A DNA stretch of 64,000 nucleotides, taken from Paraconexibacter antarcticus (GTDB lineage: Bacteria; Actinomycetota; Thermoleophilia; Solirubrobacterales; Solirubrobacteraceae). The stretch lies in assembly GCF_024220175.1 (NCBI RefSeq), contig NZ_CP098502.1, forward strand, positions 3,228,514 to 3,292,513, in the 5' to 3' direction. Both the position numbers and the translations under genes were made by a program. Shown here one piece after another: positions 26,282 through 34,445 of this stretch. Positions within the stretch are counted from its first letter, which is position 1. Each line of letters starts with the position of its first letter. The notes beneath the pieces were generated by a model. It was not told the origin of the DNA and ran no database searches. It was given only the letters and a program-made list of their open reading frames with translations.

Positions 26282-27656
26282 CGTCGGACGCGTCGAAGAT
26301 CTGACACTCGGAGGAGTCCGTGTTCAGGTCGGTGACGAAGGTCAGGACGTGGCCGTCGTCCTCCGCCGTCGCGCCGGCGCGCGCGGCCATCGGCGACTCG
26401 CTCGCGTAGACGCCCTTCGGGAAGCGCCACTCCTGCGCCGCGCCCGTGTGCGTGTCGAAGCGCGAGAGCCCGTTGAAGAGGAACCACCCCGGCTCCGCGG
26501 TCATCGTGTACGCGTAGCGGTACGGGCGTCCGCCGCGGCCGGCGTTGATCATCCCGAACTCGCGGTAGGTGTCGTCGAGGAACCGCTCGGTCGTGCGGCC
26601 GGTGGCGAGGTTCAGCGTCCAGCGGTGCGGGCGGGTCTGCAGCTCGTTCGCGTCGAGGTAGCGCGCCGTGGTCGTCCAGCGGTCGTCGCCGTCGCGCCGC
26701 GGGTCGGGGCAGCCCTGGTGGAAGCCGTCCAGGACGATCTCCTCGCCTTCCTCGTAGGCGTTGATCCAGTGCAGCACGTTCGTCGGGGAAGCCTCGAACC
26801 AGCGGACGTCCTCGGCCCCGCCGCGGCGCGGGACCACCGCGAAGCGGGCCGGCAGCTCCGGGTGCCAGCGGTTGACGTAGAGGCCGCGCGCGAGCGCCGC
26901 CGGGTCCCAGAACATCGGGAGGTCCGGGAGGATGACGTAGTGCTCGGTGAACGCCATGTCGTGCGGCATGCGCGGACCGGGCAGCGGGACGGGCGCGTAG
27001 TGGACGAGCTCGCCGGCGGCGCTGACCACGCCGAAGTGCAGGTACGGCCACGCGGTCCCGTAGTTGAAGAACAGCAGCTCGCCGGTGAGCGGGTCGACCT
27101 TCGGGTGCGAGCAGACGCCCTCGGCCGGGAAGGCGCCGTCCCACGTCTCGGGACCGAGCTGCTCGAGCGTCCGCGGGTCCATCGCGTAGAGGTCGCCGCA
27201 GAGGTAGAAGCTCGTCAGCGCCCGCCCGCGGTGGACGACGACGTCGGTGCTCGACGCGTCCTTCGTCCCCGTCCGGGCGCTCGGCCCCGGGCTCGGGCGC
27301 AGCGCCTTCGCCGGGGACTCGGTGACGCCGGGCCACAGCGGCCGCCCGGCCTCGAGCTCGGCCTCGAAGCCCTTCGTGCGGACGAAGCGGTTGCGGTAGT
27401 CGGCCCGGCCGTCGTGGAGATGGAGCGCGTGGACCATCCCGTCGCCGTCGAACGGGTGGTAGCGGCCGAGGGCGTCGTGCAGCGGGTTCTCGGTGTTCCG
27501 CAGGTAGACGCCGCTCAGCTCGGGCAGGTCGCCGATGACCGTGAGCCCCGTCGCGTCCCACTCGGTGCTCTGCGGTCGCCAGGCGCCCGTGCGGTACGGG
27601 TGCGTGTCGTCGGCCGGAAGCGTCCCGGCGAACCGTCGATGCGGCTGGGCGTCCAC
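26190..27656 (-). CDS. Carotenoid oxygenase (RPE65/CCD family)
   Basis: 488 residues from the GTG at 27656, chosen because family homology begins shortly after; the ATG at 27722 would add 22 unlikely residues and reach into the divergent promoter. This is a seven-bladed propeller with Fe(II) held by four His, seen in VCSHPKVD, PHDMAFTEHY, VLHWINAYEEG and the terminal GTHTVWAPEE. FDGDGMVHAL and YLRNTENP are other family marks. It would cleave carotenoids or stilbene-like substrates with O2. No carotenoid biosynthesis genes are in the window. Confidence 0.93.
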   Translation of the reverse strand: MDAQPHRRFAGTLPADDTHPYRTGAWRPQSTEWDATGLTVIGDLPELSGVYLRNTENPLHDALGRYHPFDGDGMVHALHLHDGRADYRNRFVRTKGFEAELEAGRPLWPGVTESPAKALRPSPGPSARTGTKDASSTDVVVHRGRALTSFYLCGDLYAMDPRTLEQLGPETWDGAFPAEGVCSHPKVDPLTGELLFFNYGTAWPYLHFGVVSAAGELVHYAPVPLPGPRMPHDMAFTEHYVILPDLPMFWDPAALARGLYVNRWHPELPARFAVVPRRGGAEDVRWFEASPTNVLHWINAYEEGEEIVLDGFHQGCPDPRRDGDDRWTTTARYLDANELQTRPHRWTLNLATGRTTERFLDDTYREFGMINAGRGGRPYRYAYTMTAEPGWFLFNGLSRFDTHTGAAQEWRFPKGVYASESPMAARAGATAEDDGHVLTFVTDLNTDSSECQIFDASDVSAGPVARILLPERIASGTHTVWAPEESLG

Positions 27657-27736
27657 GCCTGCGACCGTATCGCGGGCCGGCCGGTGCGAACAGGCAGTCG
27701 GCCCGGACACGTGAACGCGCACGTATGCTTGCGCCC

Positions 27737-29482
27737 ATGCGCAGACTCCTCGTGGTGCTCGTCGTGCTCGCGGTCGCGGCGGTGCTCCCCACGACGGCCG
27801 TGGCCCACCCGGAGCGGGGCACGTCCTTCCCGTCCGTCGACCTCAAGCCGCCGGCGCCCGGCGGCATCCCGGTGGCGCGATCGAGCGGCCCGAGCGTCGT
27901 CGTCTGCAAGGCGAGCTCGAAGGCGAAGCTCGTCCACGAGTTCCGCGGCAACCGGCGTCTGCTCAAGAGCCGGCTGAAGACCCTCAGGCGCTGCCGCTTC
28001 CACGACATCCAGGCCGCGGTGAACGCCGCGAAGTCGAACTACCGCGTCCTGATCATGCCGGGCGTCTACGAGGAGATGCCGAGCCGGATGGTGCCGACCG
28101 GCACGTACAAGGACGGCTCGACGTGCGGCAACGACTACGTGGTGACGGAGGGCTTCGGCAACGACGCGCCGCCGCCGGTGGGCCCGCGCTCGAACGACCC
28201 GCCGGTCCGCCCCGACCGCAACCTGCAGACGACGTGCCCGAACGCGAAGAACCTCATCGAGGTCATCGGCGACCCGACGCACGAGGCCGACCCGCTGCAC
28301 CCGTCGCTGCCCAAGTGCCTGCAGAAGTGCAACCTGCAGATCGTCGGCCTCGGGAAGCGCGCCGGCGACGTCCTCATCCGCGGGGACCGCAAGAAGAGCG
28401 ACGTCCTGCGCGTCGACCGGGCCTGGGGCATCTACCTCGCGCACTTCACCGTCGAGCAGTCGGCCTTCAACAACCTCGACCTCGTCGAGGTCAACGGCTT
28501 CCAGATCCACGACGTCGTCGCCCGGTACGGGCAGGACTACGGGATCCTCTCGTTCACCTCCACGAACGGGCTCTACGACCACGTCACCGCATACGGCAAC
28601 GGCGACTCGGGCATCTACCCCGGGTCGACGGAGAAGGGCTGCAACACGAACCCGAACGCCTACGGCACGTGTGGCGCGCTCGTCGGGACGGCCGCCGCCA
28701 ACGGCACCGGCAACCGCGGCTGCGCGTTCTACTCGATCGAGATCCGCCACTCCGACAGCTACGGCAACACGCTCGGCTACTCGGGCACGGCGGGCAACTC
28801 GACGTGGGTGCACGACAACGACTTCCACGACAACGCCACCGGCCTCTCGACCGACTCGTTCGCGGCCGGCCATCCCGGCATGCCCCAGGAGTGCGTGAAG
28901 TGGGAGCGCAACCGGATCCACTCGAACAACGTGAACTTCTTCGAGACGGCGAAGCAGAAGTACTGCGGGGCGACCCCGTTCGTCCTGCGGCCGCGGACGA
29001 TGGTCTGCCCGCAGTTCCAGGTGCCCGTCGGCACGGGGATCATCATCGCGGGCGGCAACCGCAACCTCATCCGCGACAACGACATCTACGACAACTGGCG
29101 CCAGGGCATCCTGCTCTTCGCGGTGCCGGCGGCGCTGCGCGGCGACCTCGACCCCGCGCACCAGCTCGACACCTCGAACGGCAACCGCTTCATCGACAAC
29201 CTCATGGGCGCCGGCAGCGACGGCACGCGGATGCCGAACGGCCGGGACTTCACCTGGGACTCGGAGGGCTCGGGCAACTGCTTCGACGGCAACCGGCTGC
29301 GGTCGGGCGCCGGGCATCAGTCCATGCCGGCGATCCTCCCCGGCTGCCCCGGCAGCCCGATCGTCATGCCCACGAACCTCGCGGTCCTCGCGCCGATGAT
29401 CTCGTGCGCGGCGTGGGACCCGAAGAACATGCCGAGCCCGCCCGGCTGCGACTGGTTCACGACCCCGAGGAAGCCGGCGTGA
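27737..29482 (+). CDS. Secreted right-handed beta-helix repeat protein
   Basis: About 581 residues. MRRLLVVLVVLAVAAVLPTTAVAHP is a clear Sec signal peptide, which favours the ATG at 27737 over 27725. The body has parallel beta-helix repeats of the NosD/pectate-lyase-like kind with N- and D-rich turns: FNNLDLVEVNGFQIHD, DHVTAYGNGDSGIYPGS, HDNDFHDNATGLS, NRNLIRDNDIYDNWRQG, NGNRFIDNLMG. Conserved Cys suggest disulfides. Extracellular polysaccharide binding or cleavage is likely, with no catalytic residues assignable. Its stop overlaps the next GTG by 4 bases. Confidence 0.9.
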   Translation: MRRLLVVLVVLAVAAVLPTTAVAHPERGTSFPSVDLKPPAPGGIPVARSSGPSVVVCKASSKAKLVHEFRGNRRLLKSRLKTLRRCRFHDIQAAVNAAKSNYRVLIMPGVYEEMPSRMVPTGTYKDGSTCGNDYVVTEGFGNDAPPPVGPRSNDPPVRPDRNLQTTCPNAKNLIEVIGDPTHEADPLHPSLPKCLQKCNLQIVGLGKRAGDVLIRGDRKKSDVLRVDRAWGIYLAHFTVEQSAFNNLDLVEVNGFQIHDVVARYGQDYGILSFTSTNGLYDHVTAYGNGDSGIYPGSTEKGCNTNPNAYGTCGALVGTAAANGTGNRGCAFYSIEIRHSDSYGNTLGYSGTAGNSTWVHDNDFHDNATGLSTDSFAAGHPGMPQECVKWERNRIHSNNVNFFETAKQKYCGATPFVLRPRTMVCPQFQVPVGTGIIIAGGNRNLIRDNDIYDNWRQGILLFAVPAALRGDLDPAHQLDTSNGNRFIDNLMGAGSDGTRMPNGRDFTWDSEGSGNCFDGNRLRSGAGHQSMPAILPGCPGSPIVMPTNLAVLAPMISCAAWDPKNMPSPPGCDWFTTPRKPA

Positions 29483-29997
29483 GGCCGCCCGCGCAGCTCC
29501 GGCCCGTGGCGGTCACGGTCGCGGTCGCGGCGGCCCTCGCCGCGGCGGGCTGCGGCTCGGGCTCGGGCTCGGGCGCCGGATCGACCTCGCGCACGGCCGG
29601 CGCGCTCGCGTGGACCGCCGCGCCGCAGGTGTTCCGCACGAAGGCGCTGCCGGATGACCGGATCGTCGTCGGGACCGTCCGCAACACGTCCGGCCGGCCG
29701 CTGAAGCTCGACGCCTCGGCGCTGAAGGTCCGCCTGCCCGACGGGCGCCGGCTCGTCACGACCGGGCAGTTCGCCGCCGGGTACGCCCACGGCCTCTACG
29801 GCGCCTTCCAGAAGCCGGACCCCATCCCGCCGGGCGAGCTCAGCCGCCTCGGCATCGAGGTGACGATCGCCCCCGGGAAGACCGCGCCGCTCGCCGTGTC
29901 GTGGCACCAGCCGAGGACGCTGGGCGGACGCCCGGTCGTCGACTACGGCGCGGGCCGCCTGACGCTGCCGACCCGCGTCCGCCTGGGCGAGGGGTAG
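29479..29997 (+). CDS. Putative lipoprotein with DUF4352-like beta domain
   Basis: 172 residues from a GTG overlapping the previous stop (GTGA), so translation is coupled. The leader VAVTVAVAAALAAAGC has a lipobox (AAGC) predicting Cys lipidation, then a Gly-Ser linker. The rest (RIVVGTVRNTSGRPLKLDASALKVRLPDGRRL, ELSRLGIEVTIAPGKTAPLAVSW) resembles an immunoglobulin-like extracellular domain of the telomeric-repeat/DUF4352 kind; this is a structural guess. It presumably works at the cell surface with the beta-helix protein. Confidence 0.8.
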   Translation: MRPPAQLRPVAVTVAVAAALAAAGCGSGSGSGAGSTSRTAGALAWTAAPQVFRTKALPDDRIVVGTVRNTSGRPLKLDASALKVRLPDGRRLVTTGQFAAGYAHGLYGAFQKPDPIPPGELSRLGIEVTIAPGKTAPLAVSWHQPRTLGGRPVVDYGAGRLTLPTRVRLGEG

Positions 29998-30000
29998 AGC

Positions 30001-30822
30001 ATGGCCGCCCGCCCCGTCTCCGACCGCTGGCGCGTCACGTCGCGGCGTCCGGTCGATCTCAGCGCCCGCGACGCGTCGGCCAAGACCGGCGCCCCCGGCG
30101 ACAAGGACGCGACCAAGGCCCACACGGCGACGCTCCGCGCCCGCCTCGCGGAGCTGCAGGCCAAGCTCTACGCCGAGGGCTCCCGGTCGCTGCTCGTCGT
30201 CCTGCAGGCGATGGACGCCGGCGGCAAGGACGGCACGATCCGCGCGGTCTTCGAGGGCGTCAACCCCCAGGGCGTGAAGGTCGTGAGCTTCAAGGCCCCG
30301 ACGCCGGAGGAGCTCGCGCACGACTTCCTCTGGCGTGTGCACGCGCAGGTGCCGTCCGACGGCGACATCACGGTCTTCAACCGCAGCCACTACGAGGACG
30401 TGCTCGTCGTCCGCGTGCACGACCTCGTCCCCGAGGCCGTGTGGCGGGGACGCTACGCGCGCATCCGCGCGTTCGAGGAGCTCCTCCACGCCGAGGGCAC
30501 CACGATCGTGAAGATCATGCTCCACATCTCCGCCGAGGAGCAGAAGGAGCGGCTGCAGGAGCGGATCGACAACCCGGAGAAGCGCTGGAAGTTCAACCCG
30601 GCGGACCTCTCCGAGCGCCACCACTGGGACGCCTACCAGGAGGCCTACGGCGAGGCGCTCGGCCAGACGACCGCCCGCCACGCCCCGTGGTACGTCGTCC
30701 CGGCCGACCGCAACTGGTACCGCAACTGGGCGGTCCTGCAGATCCTCGTCGACACGCTCGAGCAGATGAATCCCCAGTTCCCGCCCGCCGCCGAGGGCGC
30801 GGAGGACGCGGTCGTCGTCTGA
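30001..30822 (+). CDS. ppk2: Polyphosphate kinase 2 family protein
   Basis: 273 residues. Walker A AMDAGGKDG near residue 70, the conserved GVKVVSFKAPTPEELAHDFLWR, Walker B VFNRSHYEDVL and lid motif ERHHWDAYQEAY are all present, the single-domain PPK2 arrangement. It transfers phosphate between polyphosphate and nucleotides, probably generating NDP from NMP or NTP from NDP at the expense of polyP; the class cannot be settled from sequence alone. It follows the lipoprotein by 3 bases. Confidence 0.95.
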   Translation: MAARPVSDRWRVTSRRPVDLSARDASAKTGAPGDKDATKAHTATLRARLAELQAKLYAEGSRSLLVVLQAMDAGGKDGTIRAVFEGVNPQGVKVVSFKAPTPEELAHDFLWRVHAQVPSDGDITVFNRSHYEDVLVVRVHDLVPEAVWRGRYARIRAFEELLHAEGTTIVKIMLHISAEEQKERLQERIDNPEKRWKFNPADLSERHHWDAYQEAYGEALGQTTARHAPWYVVPADRNWYRNWAVLQILVDTLEQMNPQFPPAAEGAEDAVVV

Positions 30823-30851
30823 CGCTCAGCGGGTCGCGCGCAGGCGCCGGG

Positions 30852-30898
30852 CGTGAGGGTGGGCCGGGGGTCGCCGTGCCCCGGCCCGCACGCTCACG
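30852..30898. terminator. Bidirectional terminator between ppk2 and a lipoprotein gene
   Basis: GGGCCGGGG (30861-30869) pairs with CCCCGGCCC (30879-30887) and an outer CGTGAG/CTCACG pair (30852-30857, 30893-30898) closes it with a small bulge. It ends just at the stop of the minus-strand lipoprotein gene and 29 bases past the ppk2 stop. Confidence 0.6.
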
Positions 30899-31388
30899 GG
30901 CCCTCGTCGCGCGAGTCGGGCCCGGCGATCGGCTCGCACTGCGGCTTGTCCGGGTGCCCGGGGCCGGTGCCGGCCTTGCAGTTCGGGTCCTGTGCGGCGG
31001 TCGTCGTGCCGGTCCCGGTGACGGTCTGCGCCGGCGTCGTGCCGGTGCCCGTCGTGCTCGTCGTCGCCCCGTCGGCCGACACGCCGCCGTCGTCGGCGCT
31101 CGTGCTCGTGGTCGTGCTCGTCGGCGTCGTCGCGGCGGTGGTGCCCGCGGTCGTGGCGGCGGTCGTCGTGGTCGTCGTCCCGACGGTCGCGGACGTGTCG
31201 GTCGCGGAGGTCGTCGTCGACGGCGTCGAGATCGACGGGCTCGTCTCGCTCACGGGCGAGGAGCTGCCGCCGCACCCGGCGCCGGCGGCCAGGCCGCCGG
31301 CGAGACAGAGCGCGGCGACGGCGCCGCGCAGGCGCCGCGAGCGACGCGCGGAACGGGGACGAGCAGGCACGTGGAGGGGCGTGTTCAC
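30894..31388 (-). CDS. Ser/Thr-rich lipoprotein of low complexity
   Basis: 164 residues. Residues 1-40 give a basic start, a hydrophobic AVAALCLAGGLAAGAGC leader and a lipobox ending in Cys, so it is probably membrane-anchored outside the cell. Residues 42-130 are almost entirely Thr, Ser, Ala and Asp with many TTT runs, like a glycosylated stalk. The C-terminal 25 residues hold two Cys (DPNCKAGTGPGHPDKPQC) that may form a disulfide cap. No family is recognised. Codon choice is the native type. Confidence 0.65.
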   Translation of the reverse strand: MNTPLHVPARPRSARRSRRLRGAVAALCLAGGLAAGAGCGGSSSPVSETSPSISTPSTTTSATDTSATVGTTTTTTAATTAGTTAATTPTSTTTSTSADDGGVSADGATTSTTGTGTTPAQTVTGTGTTTAAQDPNCKAGTGPGHPDKPQCEPIAGPDSRDEGP

Positions 31389-31404
31389 CCCCCCATGGTG
31401 GCAA

Positions 31405-32874
31405 TCATCCGGCCGCGGCGGCCGCCTCGAGCTCGGCGAGGGCTCCGCGGAGCGAGTCCATCATCATCGCGAGGTCGGGCATCTGGCCGCGGTCGGCGAT
31501 GATCCCGAAATCCAGGTGATCGCGGTAGCTCAGCACGGTGATGTTGAGACCGGCGCCGTCGGTGATGACCGACACGGGGTAGTTGTGCTGCAGCTCGGCG
31601 CCCACCATGTAGATCGGGATCGGCGGCCCCGGGACGTTCGAGATGACGACGTTGTAGAGCGGGCGCATCCCCTGGCGCGTGCCCATCTGGAGCGCGACGC
31701 GGGCGGCGCGCGCGTTGACCGCAGGCGGGATGAACTGCGTGATCTCCTGCAGCGCGGACGCCGGGAGCGCGCGATGGCGGTCCTTCGCCGCCTTCATCGC
31801 TTCGTGCGTGGCCATCAGGCGCGCGACGGGGTCGGGCTCGTTCGTCGCGAGCGGCGCGATCATGATGCTGATCTTGTTGCCGTAGGTGCCGCGCTCCTCG
31901 TCGGTGCGCACGGACACGGGGATCTGCGCGAGCAGCGGCTCGTCCGGGAGCTCGTCGTGCGCGATGAGCCACTGGCGGATCGCCGTCGTCGAGAGGCTCA
32001 CGACGACGTCGTTGACCGTCACGCCGAAGTGCTTCTTCAGCGCCTTGACCGCCGGCAGCGAGAGCGACCCGAAGGTGAAGCGCCGGTGCGGGGAGATCTT
32101 GCCGTTGAACGTCGTCTTCGGCGCCCGCATCTTCGGCCGCTCGAGGACGTCGCCGTCGCGGGTGCCGTTCGCGATGTTGCGCATGCGCGAGAGGGTGCGG
32201 CTCATCGTCTCGGCCCCGGGCATGCCGAGGATCGACGGGGCGACGTCGAGGTGCGGCAGGACGCCGGGCGCCGCGCGCAACATCCGCAGCGGCTGCAGCG
32301 GGAGGGCGGCCACGCCCCGGCCGAGCATCTCGATCTGTCCGGGGGCCTGCTCGCCGTGGAGCTCGTCCGGCGCGTCGGGGAACTCGCGGCCCTCGGGGCC
32401 GAGGTCGAAGAGGATGCCCATGATCTCCGCCCCGGACATGCCGTCGATCATCGCGTGGTGCATCTTCGTGAGGACCGCGACGTGGCCGTCCGGGAGGCCG
32501 TGGATGAGGTAGAGCTCCCACAGCGGGCGGGCGCGGTCGAGGTGCCGGGCGCTGATCCGGGCGACCTGCTCGGCGAGCTGCTCGTCGCTGCCCGGCGCGG
32601 GCAACGCGAGCTCGCGGACGTGGAACTCGAGCTCGAAGTCGGGGTCCTCGATCCAGTACGGGCGGTCGAGGCCGAGCGGGACCTCCGCCAGGCGCCAGCG
32701 CAGCGGCGGCAGGAGGTGCAGGCGCTCGCGGAGCATCGCCTGCACGCCGTCGAGCGTCACGACCCCACCCGGCGCCGTCGACGGGTCGAAGACGGCGAGA
32801 CCGCCGACGTGGCCGGTGGTCGTGGGGCTCTCGATCGCGAGGAACTGCGCGTCGAGGCTCGTGAGCTGTCTCAT
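31405..32874 (-). CDS. WS/DGAT/MGAT family O-acyltransferase
   Basis: 489 residues, full length. It catalyses acyl-CoA dependent wax-ester or triacylglycerol formation in actinobacteria. The active-site HHxxxDG motif is at residues 139-145 (MHHAMIDGMSG), preceded by RPLWELYLIHGLPDGH and followed by the conserved NDVVVSLSTTAIRQWL and NVPGPPIPIYMVGAELQHNYP. Some relatives act in other ester syntheses, so the exact acceptor is unknown. It is divergent from the DHA2 exporter. Confidence 0.95.
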   Translation of the reverse strand: MRQLTSLDAQFLAIESPTTTGHVGGLAVFDPSTAPGGVVTLDGVQAMLRERLHLLPPLRWRLAEVPLGLDRPYWIEDPDFELEFHVRELALPAPGSDEQLAEQVARISARHLDRARPLWELYLIHGLPDGHVAVLTKMHHAMIDGMSGAEIMGILFDLGPEGREFPDAPDELHGEQAPGQIEMLGRGVAALPLQPLRMLRAAPGVLPHLDVAPSILGMPGAETMSRTLSRMRNIANGTRDGDVLERPKMRAPKTTFNGKISPHRRFTFGSLSLPAVKALKKHFGVTVNDVVVSLSTTAIRQWLIAHDELPDEPLLAQIPVSVRTDEERGTYGNKISIMIAPLATNEPDPVARLMATHEAMKAAKDRHRALPASALQEITQFIPPAVNARAARVALQMGTRQGMRPLYNVVISNVPGPPIPIYMVGAELQHNYPVSVITDGAGLNITVLSYRDHLDFGIIADRGQMPDLAMMMDSLRGALAELEAAAAAG

Positions 32875-32987
32875 CGCCCGGTTGTATCCGCTCCGCGGTC
32901 AGGAGTGCAACGACGACGGTGTCCTGGCGGCTCCGGGCGCGCCCACGGCACCACACAGCGGTGATTGCCTGTGCAACTATTGGCGAC

Positions 32988-34415
32988 GTGACCGAAGACC
33001 GTCGCCGTTCGCTGATCCTCGCCCTCTGCTGCCTCGCGCAGTTCATGGTCATCCTCGACGTCTCGATCGTGAACGTCGCGCTGCCGTCGATCCAGGCCGA
33101 CCTCGGATTCTCCGACGCCGACCTGCAGTGGGTCGTCAACGGGTACACGCTGACCTTCGCCGGCTTCCTCCTCCTCGGCGGCCGGGCCGCGGACCTCATC
33201 GGGCGGCGTGAGGTGTTCGTCGCCGGCCTCTCGCTCTTCGGGGTCGCCTCGCTCATCGGCGGCGTTGCCCAGGGCAGCGGGATGCTCGTCGCCGCCCGCG
33301 CCGTCCAGGGGCTCGGCGGCGCCGTCGTCGCCCCCGCGACGCTCTCGATCCTCGCCACGACGTTCACCGAGGGCGCCGAGCGCAACCGCGCCCTCGGCCT
33401 GTGGGGCGCCATGGGCGGCGTCGGCGGAGCCACGGGCGCACTGCTCGGCGGCATCCTCACCGAGTCGCTCTCCTGGCGCTGGATCCTCCTCATCAACGTC
33501 CCGGTCGGCCTCGCCGTCGGCGTCGCGGCGCTGCGGGTCATGGTGCCGCGCTCCGTCAACCCCGCCGCGCGGCGGCGGTTCGACGCCGCGGGCGCCGTCG
33601 CCGTCACCGCGGGCCTCGTCGTGCTGACCTACGGCATCGTCGGGACCGAGCAGCACGGCTGGGGCTCGGGGTACACGCTCGGGATCGTCGGGGCCGGGGT
33701 CGCCCTCCTCGCGGTCTTCCTCGTCATCGAGGGCCGGCTCGCGACGGCCCCGCTCATGCCGTTGCGGATCTTCGGGTCGCGGCCGGTGACGGGCGCGAAC
33801 GTCGTCGTCCTGTGCATGGGCGGCTCGTCGTTCGCCATGTGGTACTTCGTGAGCCTCTACCTCCAGCGTGTCCTGGGGTACTCCCCCATCCGCGCGGGCC
33901 TCGCCTTCCTGCCGATGACGGCGTCGATCGTCCTGTGCTCGCAGCTCGCCTCGCGCCTGACGAACCGCCTGGGGCCCGGCCCCGTGCTCGCCGCCGGCAT
34001 GGCGTCGATCACGCTCGGCATGCTGTTGTTCACCGGCGTGAGCGCCGACGGCACCTACGTCGGCGACGTGCTCGCGCCGTCGATCCTGTGCGCCGCCGGC
34101 ATCGGCTTCTCGTTCGTCCCGGTGACGATCGCCGCGACCACCGGCGTGGCCCGCGCGGAGTCCGGCCTCGCGTCCGGCCTCGTGAACACCTTCCGCCAGG
34201 TCGGCGGCTCGCTCGGGCTCGCGCTGCTCGCGACGTTCGCCACCCAGCGCACGGCGCACGTCGCCGGGACGGTCCCCCACCTCACGGCGCTGACCGACGG
34301 CTACCAGCGCGCGTTCGGCGTCGGCGCCGGCATCGGCGCGGTCGGCGCCGTCGCGTGCGTGCTGCTGCTCGTCCTGCCCGCCCGGCGCCTGCGCGCCGCG
34401 ACCGCCACCGCCTGA
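32988..34415 (+). CDS. MFS transporter, DHA2/EmrB-QacA family
   Basis: 475 residues from GTG 32988. Fourteen hydrophobic segments fit the DHA2 group. Motif C-like elements LDVSIVNVALPSIQADLGFS, GGRAADLIGRR and the substrate-exporter motif WRWILLINVPVGL are present. Proton-driven multidrug or metabolite export is likely. The 113-bp region shared with the divergent acyltransferase contains two copies of GTGCAAC (about 32905 and 32971), possibly operator-like, but no regulator is adjacent. Confidence 0.93.
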   Translation: MTEDRRRSLILALCCLAQFMVILDVSIVNVALPSIQADLGFSDADLQWVVNGYTLTFAGFLLLGGRAADLIGRREVFVAGLSLFGVASLIGGVAQGSGMLVAARAVQGLGGAVVAPATLSILATTFTEGAERNRALGLWGAMGGVGGATGALLGGILTESLSWRWILLINVPVGLAVGVAALRVMVPRSVNPAARRRFDAAGAVAVTAGLVVLTYGIVGTEQHGWGSGYTLGIVGAGVALLAVFLVIEGRLATAPLMPLRIFGSRPVTGANVVVLCMGGSSFAMWYFVSLYLQRVLGYSPIRAGLAFLPMTASIVLCSQLASRLTNRLGPGPVLAAGMASITLGMLLFTGVSADGTYVGDVLAPSILCAAGIGFSFVPVTIAATTGVARAESGLASGLVNTFRQVGGSLGLALLATFATQRTAHVAGTVPHLTALTDGYQRAFGVGAGIGAVGAVACVLLLVLPARRLRAATATA

Positions 34416-34445
34416 CCGCGACACCCTCGGACGGCGATCGGGCCG

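Noticed and set aside
31040..31270. Repetitive GTCGTCGTC-type sequence
   Set aside because: Encodes the Thr/Ser-rich stalk of the lipoprotein at 30894-31388; no CRISPR-like repeat/spacer organisation.
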